64,000 nt of DNA from the NCBI GenBank assembly GCA_947627285.1, contig CANQVL010000006.1, positions 21,363 through 85,362 on the forward strand, in the 5' to 3' direction. A model generated the notes under the pieces. It was not told the DNA's origin. It made no database searches and saw only the letters and a program-made list of their open reading frames with translations. This stretch comes from an uncultured Oscillospiraceae bacterium. Its GTDB lineage: Bacteria; Bacillota; Clostridia; Oscillospirales; Oscillospiraceae. Positions 24,542 to 33,800 of the stretch are shown here, one piece after another (the first letter of the stretch is position 1; every line of letters begins with the position of its first letter). The position numbers and the translations under genes are program-made.

Positions 24542-26788
24542 GTGAAAAAGAGCAGAATCCTTTGCCTGGTGCTCGCTCTCGTCATGATGCTGTCCATTGT
24601 CGCCTGCAATAAGACGGATGACAACCAGAACGAGAACAACAACCAGCAGGAGAACAACACCCCCAACACACCCGACAACCCTGACACACCCAGCAATAAC
24701 AACGACGAAACGGCAAATCTCCTGATCGCCGACGAGGACCGTACAGATCCTCCCGCCGATTATGACACTCAGTCCGACGCCGTGTACACCGCGAACCTTG
24801 GCAGCTTTGCCGAACTCTACAACGAGGCCACCGCTGAGGTCATTGACATCGGACGCCGTTACGCTCTGATGGCACTGTCCGAGGCAAAGCTCCTTGAGTC
24901 AGCCGTCATGATGCCCACCGCCACCCAGGGCGGCAGCTACGCCATGAGCCGCGTCGCCACCCGCACCATCAACTCCACCCTTTGGGGCGTTGACGAGTAT
25001 CGCTATCAGTACGCTCTTGTCGCGGATAAACTCATTCTTTCCGAGGACCAGGACGCGCTGAAGGGCATTTGGGCGGAGAGCGCCGGCACCGGCACCTACC
25101 TTGAGAAAGCAAGGGCATATCTCACCGAGCACGGCTACGGCATCATCGACACCTACAACACCAGCTACACCGGCGATCCCCAGACCTTTGACGCCCTTGC
25201 TTCTTCCCGTACCGTTGACTCCGAGCCCGTGGTGCTCACCATCGACGGCCTTATGGAGTACGACGTTGAGAACCAGCAGAAGCCCGCTCTTGCCGAGAGC
25301 TATGAGATGAGCGCCGACGGCATGACCTACACCTTCCATATCCGTCCCGGTGTGAAGTGGGTCGATCAGCAGGGCCGTGAGATCGGCGAGGTCACCGCAG
25401 ACGACTTCGTCGCCGGTCTCCAGCACGCCTTTGATACCCACGGCGGTCTTGGCGACCTGGTCGAGGGCATTATAGTCAACGCCACCGAGTACGCCGACGG
25501 CACTGTTACCGACTTCTCCCAGGTCGGCGTCAAGGCTGTTGACAAGTACACCCTTGAGTATGATCTTGTCTATGCCTGCCCGTACTTCATGTCCATGTTC
25601 GGCTATTCCGTGTTCTGGCCCATGAACCGCGCCTTCTATGAATCCAAGGGCGGTAAGTTCGGCGCCGACTTCGATTCCTCCGCCGCCGACTACACCTACG
25701 GCAAGACACCCGCCGACATCGCCTACTGCGGCGCTTACCTCATCACCAACTACACCGCAGGCAACTCCTTCAACTTCGAGCAGAACCCCACCTACTGGAA
25801 CAAGGACGCCATGAACATCAAGTCCATCAAGTGGACCTACTACTCCGGAGAGGATCAAACCGAGCTCTACCAGAAGGCCAAGACCGGTGAGATCGTCAGC
25901 GCCGGACTGGGCACCGCCGTCCTTACCATGTCACGCGAGGAGAAGCCCGAGGGCTCCGATAAGAGCTACTTCGATCTCTATCATTACACCAGCGCCACCA
26001 CCGCAACTTCCTACATGAACTTCTACAACATCAACCGTTACCGTTACTACAACTTCAACAACGAGACCGCTGCCCGCTCCACCAAGACCGTTGCTCAGGC
26101 TGAGGCCACCGCGGCTGCTCTCGCCAATCAGCACTTCCGTATGGCGCTTGCCACCTCCGTTGACCGTCCCGCTACCCGCGCTCCTCTGGTGGGCGAGGAT
26201 GTCAAGACCAACGCTATCCGCAACACCTACACGCCCGGCACGTTCGTGTCCCTGCCCAATGAGACCACCGTTGACATCAACGGCACCGCCACCACCTTCC
26301 CCGCCGGCACCTTCTACGGTGAGATCGTTCAGGCCCAGCTTGACGCCGACGGAATCCCCATCAAGGCCTGGGACGCCGCTAACGCCACAAGCGACGGCTA
26401 TGACGGATGGTACAATCCCGAGTACGCTGTCAGCGAGCTGAACATCGCCATCGAGGAGCTGAAGGCTCAGGGCATTGAGGTTTCCGTTGACAACCCCATC
26501 ATCCTTGACTATCCGTACCCCGTACAGCGCGAGAACTACACCAACTCCGCTATGGCTCTCAAGCAGTCCACCGAGGCTGTTCTTGGCGGTCTTGTTATCA
26601 TCAACACCATCGGCTGCGAGGACGACGACCAGTGGTACGGCACCGGCTATGACACCACTTACGGCTATGAGGCAAACTACGACATGTACGACCTGTCCGG
26701 CTGGGGTCCCGACTACGGCGATCCTCAGACCTACCTTGACACTCTGATTGCCGGCGGCTACATGGCCAAGTGCATCGGACTCTATTGA
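24542..26788 (+). CDS. Peptide ABC transporter substrate-binding lipoprotein, apparently circularly permuted
   Basis: The 748-residue product (GTG start behind AAGGAGG) has a lipoprotein signal with acyl-Cys22 and an Asn/Pro/Thr-rich spacer (23-70). Residues about 88-180 (EATAEVIDIGRRYALMALSE, then GGSYAMSRV and LWGVDEYR) resemble the segment that normally ends OppA-type proteins. From about 205 the usual N-terminal lobe follows (YEMSADGMTYTFHIRPGVKW). The protein stops at GWGPDYGDPQTYLDTL plus some 18 residues, where relatives continue for over 100. So the canonical tail seems moved to the front. It should capture oligopeptides outside the membrane. The order is inferred from motif memory and needs a structure-based alignment. 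Confidence 0.88.
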   Translation: MKKSRILCLVLALVMMLSIVACNKTDDNQNENNNQQENNTPNTPDNPDTPSNNNDETANLLIADEDRTDPPADYDTQSDAVYTANLGSFAELYNEATAEVIDIGRRYALMALSEAKLLESAVMMPTATQGGSYAMSRVATRTINSTLWGVDEYRYQYALVADKLILSEDQDALKGIWAESAGTGTYLEKARAYLTEHGYGIIDTYNTSYTGDPQTFDALASSRTVDSEPVVLTIDGLMEYDVENQQKPALAESYEMSADGMTYTFHIRPGVKWVDQQGREIGEVTADDFVAGLQHAFDTHGGLGDLVEGIIVNATEYADGTVTDFSQVGVKAVDKYTLEYDLVYACPYFMSMFGYSVFWPMNRAFYESKGGKFGADFDSSAADYTYGKTPADIAYCGAYLITNYTAGNSFNFEQNPTYWNKDAMNIKSIKWTYYSGEDQTELYQKAKTGEIVSAGLGTAVLTMSREEKPEGSDKSYFDLYHYTSATTATSYMNFYNINRYRYYNFNNETAARSTKTVAQAEATAAALANQHFRMALATSVDRPATRAPLVGEDVKTNAIRNTYTPGTFVSLPNETTVDINGTATTFPAGTFYGEIVQAQLDADGIPIKAWDAANATSDGYDGWYNPEYAVSELNIAIEELKAQGIEVSVDNPIILDYPYPVQRENYTNSAMALKQSTEAVLGGLVIINTIGCEDDDQWYGTGYDTTYGYEANYDMYDLSGWGPDYGDPQTYLDTLIAGGYMAKCIGLY

Positions 26789-26826
26789 TCCAACGGCATA
26801 ACTCACAACATAAGGATAAACCTATT

Positions 26827-26858
26827 GCGAGGGGGCGGGGGTTTCCCCGCCCCCTCGC
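26827..26858 (+). terminator. Attenuator-like hairpin after the binding-protein gene
   Basis: GCGAGGGGGCGGGG, loop GTTT, CCCCGCCCCCTCGC: a perfect 14 bp stem without a clean T tract. Such hairpins between a binding-protein gene and its permease genes usually stabilise the upstream mRNA and lower expression of the rest. Confidence 0.65.
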
Positions 26859-26882
26859 TCATTATTACAGCAGGGGGAAGTC

Positions 26883-28463
26883 ATGGGAAAATATATTACA
26901 AAGCGCCTGCTGCACGGTATTTTTTCGGTGATAGCCGTTGTGATCATTGTCATGATCCTTATCTACGGCCTGATGAGCCGCAACAGGATCTTCGCCGGAG
27001 ACGCCGTTTTCACAAAGCAGGCAAACAACAACAGAGAGATCTACCGCTACCAGAAATGGGAGGAATACGGGTATCTCGATTACGTACCCTACGCGGATTA
27101 TCTCATTGAGCTTACCAAAAATGGCGAGATCGACGAGGACACGCGCTCAAAGGCCGTCGCGCTCGGCAGGACTGCCGATAAGGACAGTGAAACGACCGCC
27201 GAATACGTGGAAAAATTCACGAAATACTATGAATCCCAGGGATATACGGTCAAACGCTGCGACGCGGTGACCCTGGCGGGGAGAGTAGCTCAGGGGGGCA
27301 GCCCTCAGCTCTACGCCTACAGGGACCATCCGCTGATACGCAGGCTGGTAAAATATTTTACCGGTCTTATTACCATCGACAATATCCACAAGGTCCCGGC
27401 GGAGAACGACATCGGAAAGAGAGGGCTCACCTTTACTCTCCACGACCCCGTCTACGGCGGAGAAAAATTCTCACCGGCGATCATCGGAAACGGGACTTAC
27501 CACAAGTATCTTTTGTATGTGGATTCCCATTTCCCCTACATACATCAGAATTTTTACAACATCAACCTTGGTCTTTCATACTCGATCAACCAGGGCGTTG
27601 ACGTGTATACAACCATGACAAGAAGTCAGGGTCCGTATGTGACCGGACCTGTCACATATCCCACCGGTCTTCACGCAGAGAGCGCGGACGATCTCCACAC
27701 CGCCACCTATCTTGCAGGATCGCTGGAAAAGGGCACCGTTCTCTACAGTCAGCTTTTCACCGACGACTACACGGTGATCGACACCAACAAGTCAGGCTAT
27801 TCAAAGCTGGGCTATTCGTTTATCATCGGAATTATCTCCGTCATCATGGCGTATGTGCTCGGTCTGCCTATCGGACTTCTCATGAGCCGCCATAAGGACG
27901 GGTTTATTGACAAGCTGGGCACCGTATATATCGTGTTTATTATCGCGGTGCCGTCTTTGGCATATATCTTCCTCTTCAAATCACTGGGCGGCACGCTGTT
28001 CCACCTGCCCACGTCGTTTAATCTGGACACGACGAGCAAGCTTATCTACGTTCTTCCCATCGTCTCTCTGGCGCTGCCCTCTGTGGCGAACCTGATGAAA
28101 TGGATGAGGCGGTACATGATCGACCAGATGAACTCCGACTATGTGAAGTTTGCCCGCTCCGGCGGACTTTCTGAGACGGAGATATTCACGAAGCACGTTT
28201 GGAAGAACGCCGTCATACCCATTGTCCACGGCGTACCCGGCAGCGTGATCTTTTCCATGACGGGTGCCATCATCACAGAGCGCGTGTACGTGGTCCCCGG
28301 CGCCGGCGGACTTCTGACAAACGCCATCAACGCATACGATAACGGCGTTATAGTCGGCGTGACGATGTTCTACGCGGTGCTGTCGGTGGTCTCCATCATT
28401 CTGGGCGACGTGCTTATGTCCATGGTAGACCCAAGGATCTCCTTTACAACGAAAGCGAGGTGA
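26883..28463 (+). CDS. oppB: Oligopeptide ABC transporter permease OppB-like with giant extracytoplasmic loop
   Basis: The 526-residue product is about 200 residues longer than typical OppB. The first membrane helix (about 10-31) and the C-terminal core of five helices with the coupling motif (EIFTKHVWKNAVIPI) and late PGAGGLLTNAI are canonical. Between helix 1 and helix 2 (about 311-334) lie some 278 residues, where standard OppB has about 70. That region would face outside, next to the binding protein, and ends with the recognisable INLGLSYSINQGVDVY segment. Together with the unusual binding protein it suggests a special docking interface. Confidence 0.9.
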   Translation: MGKYITKRLLHGIFSVIAVVIIVMILIYGLMSRNRIFAGDAVFTKQANNNREIYRYQKWEEYGYLDYVPYADYLIELTKNGEIDEDTRSKAVALGRTADKDSETTAEYVEKFTKYYESQGYTVKRCDAVTLAGRVAQGGSPQLYAYRDHPLIRRLVKYFTGLITIDNIHKVPAENDIGKRGLTFTLHDPVYGGEKFSPAIIGNGTYHKYLLYVDSHFPYIHQNFYNINLGLSYSINQGVDVYTTMTRSQGPYVTGPVTYPTGLHAESADDLHTATYLAGSLEKGTVLYSQLFTDDYTVIDTNKSGYSKLGYSFIIGIISVIMAYVLGLPIGLLMSRHKDGFIDKLGTVYIVFIIAVPSLAYIFLFKSLGGTLFHLPTSFNLDTTSKLIYVLPIVSLALPSVANLMKWMRRYMIDQMNSDYVKFARSGGLSETEIFTKHVWKNAVIPIVHGVPGSVIFSMTGAIITERVYVVPGAGGLLTNAINAYDNGVIVGVTMFYAVLSVVSIILGDVLMSMVDPRISFTTKAR

Positions 28464-28469
28464 CGGAGG

Positions 28470-29438
28470 ATGAGCGAAGAGAACAAAAAATTCGGTTTAA
28501 CCGACGAAGAGCTTTTTACACGGATCAATCACAACGATTTGGAGTCCGAGAAAATAACCGCCCCCCGTTATTCCTATTGGAAGAGCGTTTTCCGCGTATT
28601 CTTCCGCAATAAGATCAATATAATCGTGCTTTCACTGCTGGTCATATTGATCCTTATGGCATACCTTTACCCCACCTTCGTACACTATGACCAGTTTGAA
28701 AACCTGCTTATCGACGGCGGCAAGCACCTGTCGCCCAGCAAGGCCATGAAGTTCTACGGGCCCAGTATCAAGTGGATACTCGGCGCCGGCGGCTCCGGTC
28801 AATCCACCTGGGAGGCAATTTGGGACGGCTCCAGGATCTCCATTTCGCTTGCTTTCATATGCGCCGCCATCAACATGACCGTCGGCGTCATCGTGGGAGC
28901 TATCTGGGGCTTCTCCAAGAGAGTTGATATAATCATGACCGAGGTCTACAACATCGTGGGCAACGTGCCCATGATCCTGCTGGTTTCGGTTTTGGCAATG
29001 CTGTTCACCGCAAGCTTCTGGACCATGGTTTTTGCCCTGACGGTCACGGGCTGGATAGGTATAGCATACTTCATCAGGACGCAGGTGGTCATCATCCGCG
29101 ACAGGGAGTACAACCTGGCGTCCCGGTGCCTGGGAACGTCTACGTTCAAAATTGCGATCAAGAACATTCTGCCCTTCATGACCAGCGTCGTCGTCACGCT
29201 CCTTGCCACCGAGATACCCAGCTACATCTCCACTGAGGTGTTCCTTGCCTATATCGGAATGGGCATGAGCGAGATGTCCCTTGGACGTCTTATATTCTCC
29301 GCCGAGGTGTCCATGGTCACACCCGGCTGGCAGTTTGAGTTCTGGTCCCCCGTCGCCATTTCCTCCATCATCACCGTGGTGCTCTATGTCGTCGGTCAGA
29401 ATCTGGGCGACGCCTCTGACCCCAGGACGCATATGTAA
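28470..29438 (+). CDS. oppC: Oligopeptide ABC transporter permease OppC
   Basis: The 322-residue product has the OppC/DppC layout: a soluble N-terminus, one helix (INIIVLSLLVILILMAYL), an outside loop with the substrate-facing segment, then the BPD transmembrane core with the coupling motif near YNLASRCLGTSTFKIAIKNILP. It pairs with OppB to form the membrane channel. The outside loop (about residues 70-115) is modest compared with that of OppB. It starts 6 bp after oppB and ends 12 bp before oppD, so all are one transcript. Confidence 0.93.
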   Translation: MSEENKKFGLTDEELFTRINHNDLESEKITAPRYSYWKSVFRVFFRNKINIIVLSLLVILILMAYLYPTFVHYDQFENLLIDGGKHLSPSKAMKFYGPSIKWILGAGGSGQSTWEAIWDGSRISISLAFICAAINMTVGVIVGAIWGFSKRVDIIMTEVYNIVGNVPMILLVSVLAMLFTASFWTMVFALTVTGWIGIAYFIRTQVVIIRDREYNLASRCLGTSTFKIAIKNILPFMTSVVVTLLATEIPSYISTEVFLAYIGMGMSEMSLGRLIFSAEVSMVTPGWQFEFWSPVAISSIITVVLYVVGQNLGDASDPRTHM

Positions 29439-29450
29439 GGAGGACAGAAA

Positions 29451-31208
29451 ATGGAAGACAAGAAAGTTCTGCTCTCCGTAAAGGACCTGGAGGTCAAATT
29501 CCGCGTCCGCGGACGTATACTCACCGCTATCCGCGGCATTTCACTGGATATTTACGAAAACGAGTCCATCGCCATCGTGGGCGAGTCCGGCTCCGGAAAG
29601 TCCGTCTTTACAAAGACCTTTGCCGGTATGCTGGATTCCAACGGCTTTATCTCCAACGGGTCGCTCATCTTCTCCGACGAGGAGCTTGCCGACACGCACG
29701 TGGGGAACGGCTCCACCGCCAAGAGGTTCATGGACTACTCCAAGCGCAAGCTGGACGAATACTCCCCGCTTGAGCCCGGCGCCGCCACCTGGCGGGAAAT
29801 GCGGGAGCTGGAGCGGGAGAAAAAGGCCCGCGCCACGCTCTCCGAGGAGGCTCAGGCGGAATACGAGGCGAAGCTGGCGGATCTCGTCCACGAGCGGACG
29901 GAGATCTTCAACATGAAGCAGACCCTGGACCCTAAAAAGGAAAAGGACAAGATCAAGAAGGCCGCGCAGGACCTGGACGATTACGACAGGAAGATCGAGG
30001 AGCTGAAAAAGTCCCACGACAGGCGCATCAAGGAGAACTCGCAAAAGGCAAAGAGCGACGCCAAGTACAACGCCGAGTACGACAGGAAAATGGCGGAGCT
30101 CAAGGCGCGTTACGCCAAGGAGACGTCGGGCCAGGCGACTCCGGCGCAGCTGGAGCGAAACGCGGTTTTGGCGAAGGAGATCTACCTCTCCATCGGGCGC
30201 TACCCGCTGAACCGGCGCATAAAGCTGATGTTCGGGCTTTTGAAGGCGCTGAAAAAGGCAATGACCATGGGCGTGGACCTGGACGACGAGGAGCAGAGGA
30301 ACAAGGTCTTCGACACCGTGGCGTTCAGGGTCAAGTATCTGGACGAGACGGCTGAAAAGCTCCACGGGACGTGCATACTGAACCTGGCGAATATGAAATA
30401 CTCCGGGGACTGGACGCAGATCCGCGGACGGCGTATCGCCACGGTCTTCCAGGACCCCATGACGAGCCTGAACCCGATAATCACCATCGGCAAGCAGATA
30501 ACCTCCATCATCATGAAGCACCAGGGCGTCACCGAGGCGGAGGCCAGACGGCGCGCCATAGAGCTCATGCACAAGGTGGGGATACCCAAGGCGGAGAGCC
30601 GCTTCGACGACTACCCGTTCCAGTATTCCGGCGGTATGCGCCAGAGGATCGTCATCGCCATCGCCCTCAGCTGCCAGCCGAAGATCCTCATATGCGACGA
30701 GCCCACAACGGCGCTGGACGTCACCATCCAGGCGCAGATACTCAAGCTCATAAAGGACCTGCAGAAGGAATTCGGGTACACCATCGTCTTCATCACCCAC
30801 GACCTGGGCGTTGTCGCCAATATCGCCGACCGCGTCGCCGTGCTCTATGCCGGTCAGGTGGTGGAGCTGGGGACCGTGGAGGAGGTATTCTATGACCCCC
30901 ACCACCCCTACACCTGGGCGCTGCTGTCCAGCCTTCCGCAGCTGGCGCAGAGCGGCTCGAAGCTCTACTCCATCACGGGCACGCCGCCGTCCCTGTATAA
31001 CAGCATCGTGGGCGACGCATTCGCGCCCCGCAACCCGTTCTGCCTGAAGATCGACACCCTTGAGGAGCCGCCGATGTTCAAGATAACGGATACGCATTAC
31101 GCAAAGACCTGGCTCCTTGACCCCAGGGCGCCGAAGATAGAGAAGCCAGAGGGCATCCAGGACATCCACGAGAAGATCCTGGCGGCCTACAACGTGGAAG
31201 AGATATGA
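29451..31208 (+). CDS. oppD: Oligopeptide ABC transporter ATPase OppD-like with coiled-coil insertion
   Basis: The 585-residue product holds a normal OppD ATPase split by an insert. Walker A (GESGSGKS) is at about 44-51. The Q-loop (VFQDPMTSLNP) lies at 333, about 240 residues further than usual. The signature YSGGMRQR (392), Walker B ILICDEPTT (412), H-loop His450 and the C-terminal peptide-transporter domain then follow normally. The insert (about 80-318) is strongly charged and predicted by eye to form long helices (KKEKDKIKKAAQDLDDYDRK). It may be a lever or a partner-binding arm. The frame is open throughout, so it is not a frameshift artefact. Confidence 0.92.
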   Translation: MEDKKVLLSVKDLEVKFRVRGRILTAIRGISLDIYENESIAIVGESGSGKSVFTKTFAGMLDSNGFISNGSLIFSDEELADTHVGNGSTAKRFMDYSKRKLDEYSPLEPGAATWREMRELEREKKARATLSEEAQAEYEAKLADLVHERTEIFNMKQTLDPKKEKDKIKKAAQDLDDYDRKIEELKKSHDRRIKENSQKAKSDAKYNAEYDRKMAELKARYAKETSGQATPAQLERNAVLAKEIYLSIGRYPLNRRIKLMFGLLKALKKAMTMGVDLDDEEQRNKVFDTVAFRVKYLDETAEKLHGTCILNLANMKYSGDWTQIRGRRIATVFQDPMTSLNPIITIGKQITSIIMKHQGVTEAEARRRAIELMHKVGIPKAESRFDDYPFQYSGGMRQRIVIAIALSCQPKILICDEPTTALDVTIQAQILKLIKDLQKEFGYTIVFITHDLGVVANIADRVAVLYAGQVVELGTVEEVFYDPHHPYTWALLSSLPQLAQSGSKLYSITGTPPSLYNSIVGDAFAPRNPFCLKIDTLEEPPMFKITDTHYAKTWLLDPRAPKIEKPEGIQDIHEKILAAYNVEEI

Positions 31209-31223
31209 GAGGGGGCGGACGAA

Positions 31224-32519
31224 ATGGCTGAAAAATCAAGAACACGCCTTCTTGGCGAGTGCCCCGTTGACGAGAACGGCAGGGAGATACTGCTGAGCCT
31301 GAAAAACGTGGACATCACCTTCGGCAAGGGCGACAACGCCGTCCGTGCCGTCACCGACGCCTCCTTTGACATCTACAAGGGCGAGACATTCTCCCTGGTG
31401 GGCGAGTCCGGCTCCGGAAAGACCACCATCGGCCGCGCCGTCATCAGGGTCAACCCCCTTGCCGCCGGCGAGATAGATTACCGCGGGACCAAGATCTCCG
31501 GCAAGATCTCCCACGCGCTGGACAGGGAGGTCATCAGGAATATCCAGATGGTGTTCCAGGACCCCGCCGCGTCCCTCAACGAGCGCGCGACGGTGGATTA
31601 CATCATCTCCGAGGGACTTTACAACTTCCACCTCTTTGAAAACGAGGCGGACAGGGTCCACAAGGTGGAGACTATGATCGAGGAGGTGGGCCTGCTCCCG
31701 GAGCACCTGACCCGCTATCCCCATGAGTTCTCCGGCGGACAGCGCCAGCGTATCGGCATCGCCCGCGCCATGGTCATGGAGCCTGAGCTGGTGGTCGCCG
31801 ACGAGCCCATCTCGGCGCTGGACGTGTCCATCCGCGCCCAGGTTCTGAACCTGATGAAGAAGTTCCAGCGGGAGAAGAACCTGACGTATCTCTTTATTGC
31901 TCACGACCTCTCCGTGGTGCGCTTCATATCCGACAGGATCGGCGTCATCTACAAGGGGCGCATAGTGGAGATAGCCTCCGCCGAGGAGCTTTTTAACTTC
32001 CCCCTGCACCCCTATACCCACTCCCTCATCTCCGCCATACCCATTCCCGACCCCCAGTTGGAGAAGAACAAGGTGCTTTACACCTACGACCCCTCGATCC
32101 ACGATTACTCCGTCGACAAGCCGGAGTTTGTGAACATAGGGCACGACCACTGGGTGTACGGCAACAAGGCTGAGATCGAGAAGTACAAGGCCCTGCGCGA
32201 GAAGGGCGAGCCGGTGAAGGCCATCACCATCACCCACGACCCGGAGAAGAAAAAGGCGTCCGTTCAGGAGAAGGAGGCGCACGATGCCGCCGCCGAAGCG
32301 CAGTTCCTGGCGAGCCCCGTGCATGACACGGGCAGCAAGCTTTACGCGATACTGTCCTTCTTCCTGCCGATACTCGGCATAATCGCGGGACTTATATTCA
32401 GAAAATTCAACTATATCCGCAACTACAAGATGTGCAAGAAGGGCGCCCTCGTCGGCTTCGCCGTGATAGGCGCAATTGTCCTCATCTTCCTGTTGCTGCT
32501 GCTGTTGGCGGTCATCTGA
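31224..32519 (+). CDS. oppF: Oligopeptide ABC transporter ATPase OppF-like with C-terminal membrane helices
   Basis: The 431-residue product is a full OppF ATPase: Walker [10 protein letters not shown] (60-68), Q-loop [10 protein letters not shown] (111), signature FSGGQRQR (169), Walker [12 protein letters not shown] (190) and H-loop His227. After the usual C-terminal region comes an extra tail of about 80 residues with two hydrophobic helices (about 372-393 and 407-430), similar to small DUF4190-like membrane hairpins. This would anchor the ATPase directly in the membrane, which OppF normally does not need. No gap or frameshift is seen at the junction. Confidence 0.92.
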   Translation: MAEKSRTRLLGECPVDENGREILLSLKNVDITFGKGDNAVRAVTDASFDIYKGETFSLVGESGSGKTTIGRAVIRVNPLAAGEIDYRGTKISGKISHALDREVIRNIQMVFQDPAASLNERATVDYIISEGLYNFHLFENEADRVHKVETMIEEVGLLPEHLTRYPHEFSGGQRQRIGIARAMVMEPELVVADEPISALDVSIRAQVLNLMKKFQREKNLTYLFIAHDLSVVRFISDRIGVIYKGRIVEIASAEELFNFPLHPYTHSLISAIPIPDPQLEKNKVLYTYDPSIHDYSVDKPEFVNIGHDHWVYGNKAEIEKYKALREKGEPVKAITITHDPEKKKASVQEKEAHDAAAEAQFLASPVHDTGSKLYAILSFFLPILGIIAGLIFRKFNYIRNYKMCKKGALVGFAVIGAIVLIFLLLLLLAVI

Positions 32520-33770
32520 GTGGGACGCGGCGCGAGAAAAAGGGGCACACCCTATGCCCCGAAGGTGGAGCGCGTTGAGGTCTCCGACCGTCACGTAAAG
32601 GGCCGAATAATCGCAGCCGCGGTGTTCCTTATTATAGGCGCCGCGGCTATCGGCTATGGTGTTAGCCAGCTTGTAAGCGTTGATCGCGGGTGGCAGACCG
32701 TATCCGCCTCCAATGAGGCGCAGATATACGGCGCCGACTTCGCCCTGACCTATGAGCTGGGCGCCTCGGGAAAATCCGCGCGCAGTGAGAAAAACGCCAT
32801 TGTAAGGGCGTATTCCGACGCGCTTTTAAAGGCCGGGCGCGCCTTTGACCCGGACACGGAGAGCGAGGGAAATATCCGGGCGCTCAACGCCTCACCCAAT
32901 CAGGAGGTGGAGCTGGACCCGCTGCTCTATGAGGCGTTTGGGCTTCTGGAGCGGTACGGTGACAGGACGGCGTACCTGGGACCCGCCTTTGACATCTACG
33001 AGAACATCTTTTTCTGCCGGGAGGATTGGGAGACGGCGGACTTTGACCCGCAGCAGAACGACTACCTGCGGGAGCTGTTCGCCAAAATCGCCGCCTTCGC
33101 CGGCGACCCGGAGAGCGTCAGAGTGGAGCTGCTGGGGGACAGCAGGGCGAGGCTTGCCGTATCCGACGAATATCTTGCCTTCCTTGAGGACGAGGAGCTT
33201 TCCCACATTGTGGACTTCGCCTGGATGAAAAACGCCTTCATAATTGACTGCCTGGCTGAAACGCTCACCTCCGAGGGCTTCACCCGCGGGAGCGTATCAA
33301 GCTATGACGGCTTCGCGGTGAACCTGGGCGGCGCAGTGGGTGAGGAGTTCGGGCTGAACATTTTTGACTGCCCCGAGGATACCCCGCTTCAGGCGGCGAC
33401 ACTCACCTATCAGGGCAAAATGTCCATCGCCGCGTACAGGAATTTCCCTGTGAGCTCCCAGGACTCCCAGCGCGTCTACGTGACGGACGAGGGTGAGCGA
33501 AAGACGCTGTATTTGGGCGCCGAGGATGGCCTCCCGCACACTGCCGCGGACAGCCTGACCGCCTGGTCGCGTCAGCTTCCCTGCGCCGAGGTCATGCTCC
33601 TCTCCTCCCGGATATACCGGCAGGTCCAGGTCGGGGAGCCCGACCTTTCAGCCCTCGCGTCAAATGGCGTCATGTCCGCCGCGGTGATTGGCAGACAGAT
33701 CCTCCTGACAGACCCGGAGGTAAAGCTTCAAAACGTGTACAGCGGGTATAGCGTAAAGACAGTAGAATAA
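32520..33770 (+). CDS. Membrane-anchored ApbE-like protein
   Basis: The 416-residue product starts with a GTG directly after the oppF stop. It has one N-terminal membrane helix (about 28-50) and a large extracytoplasmic domain. The order of motifs resembles FAD:protein FMN transferases (ApbE): RALNASPNQEVELDPLLYEA, then DFAWMKNAFIIDCLAETL where ApbE has its Lys-Gly-Tyr helix, then AVNLGG, a YRNFPVS strand and a late AWSRQLPCAEVMLLS helix. Key ApbE residues such as the HIIDPxTG loop are not kept, so it is probably not a working flavin transferase. Its place in the operon suggests a role with the transporter. Confidence 0.6.
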   Translation: MGRGARKRGTPYAPKVERVEVSDRHVKGRIIAAAVFLIIGAAAIGYGVSQLVSVDRGWQTVSASNEAQIYGADFALTYELGASGKSARSEKNAIVRAYSDALLKAGRAFDPDTESEGNIRALNASPNQEVELDPLLYEAFGLLERYGDRTAYLGPAFDIYENIFFCREDWETADFDPQQNDYLRELFAKIAAFAGDPESVRVELLGDSRARLAVSDEYLAFLEDEELSHIVDFAWMKNAFIIDCLAETLTSEGFTRGSVSSYDGFAVNLGGAVGEEFGLNIFDCPEDTPLQAATLTYQGKMSIAAYRNFPVSSQDSQRVYVTDEGERKTLYLGAEDGLPHTAADSLTAWSRQLPCAEVMLLSSRIYRQVQVGEPDLSALASNGVMSAAVIGRQILLTDPEVKLQNVYSGYSVKTVE

Positions 33771-33800
33771 AAAATTCCCGACCTATAGTCGGGAATTTTT
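33770..33800 (+). terminator. Terminator of the peptide-transporter operon
   Basis: AAAAATTCCCGAC, loop CTATA, GTCGGGAATTTTT: a 13 bp perfect stem with a T tract. The left arm begins with the last base of the TAA stop of the ApbE-like gene. Confidence 0.88.
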
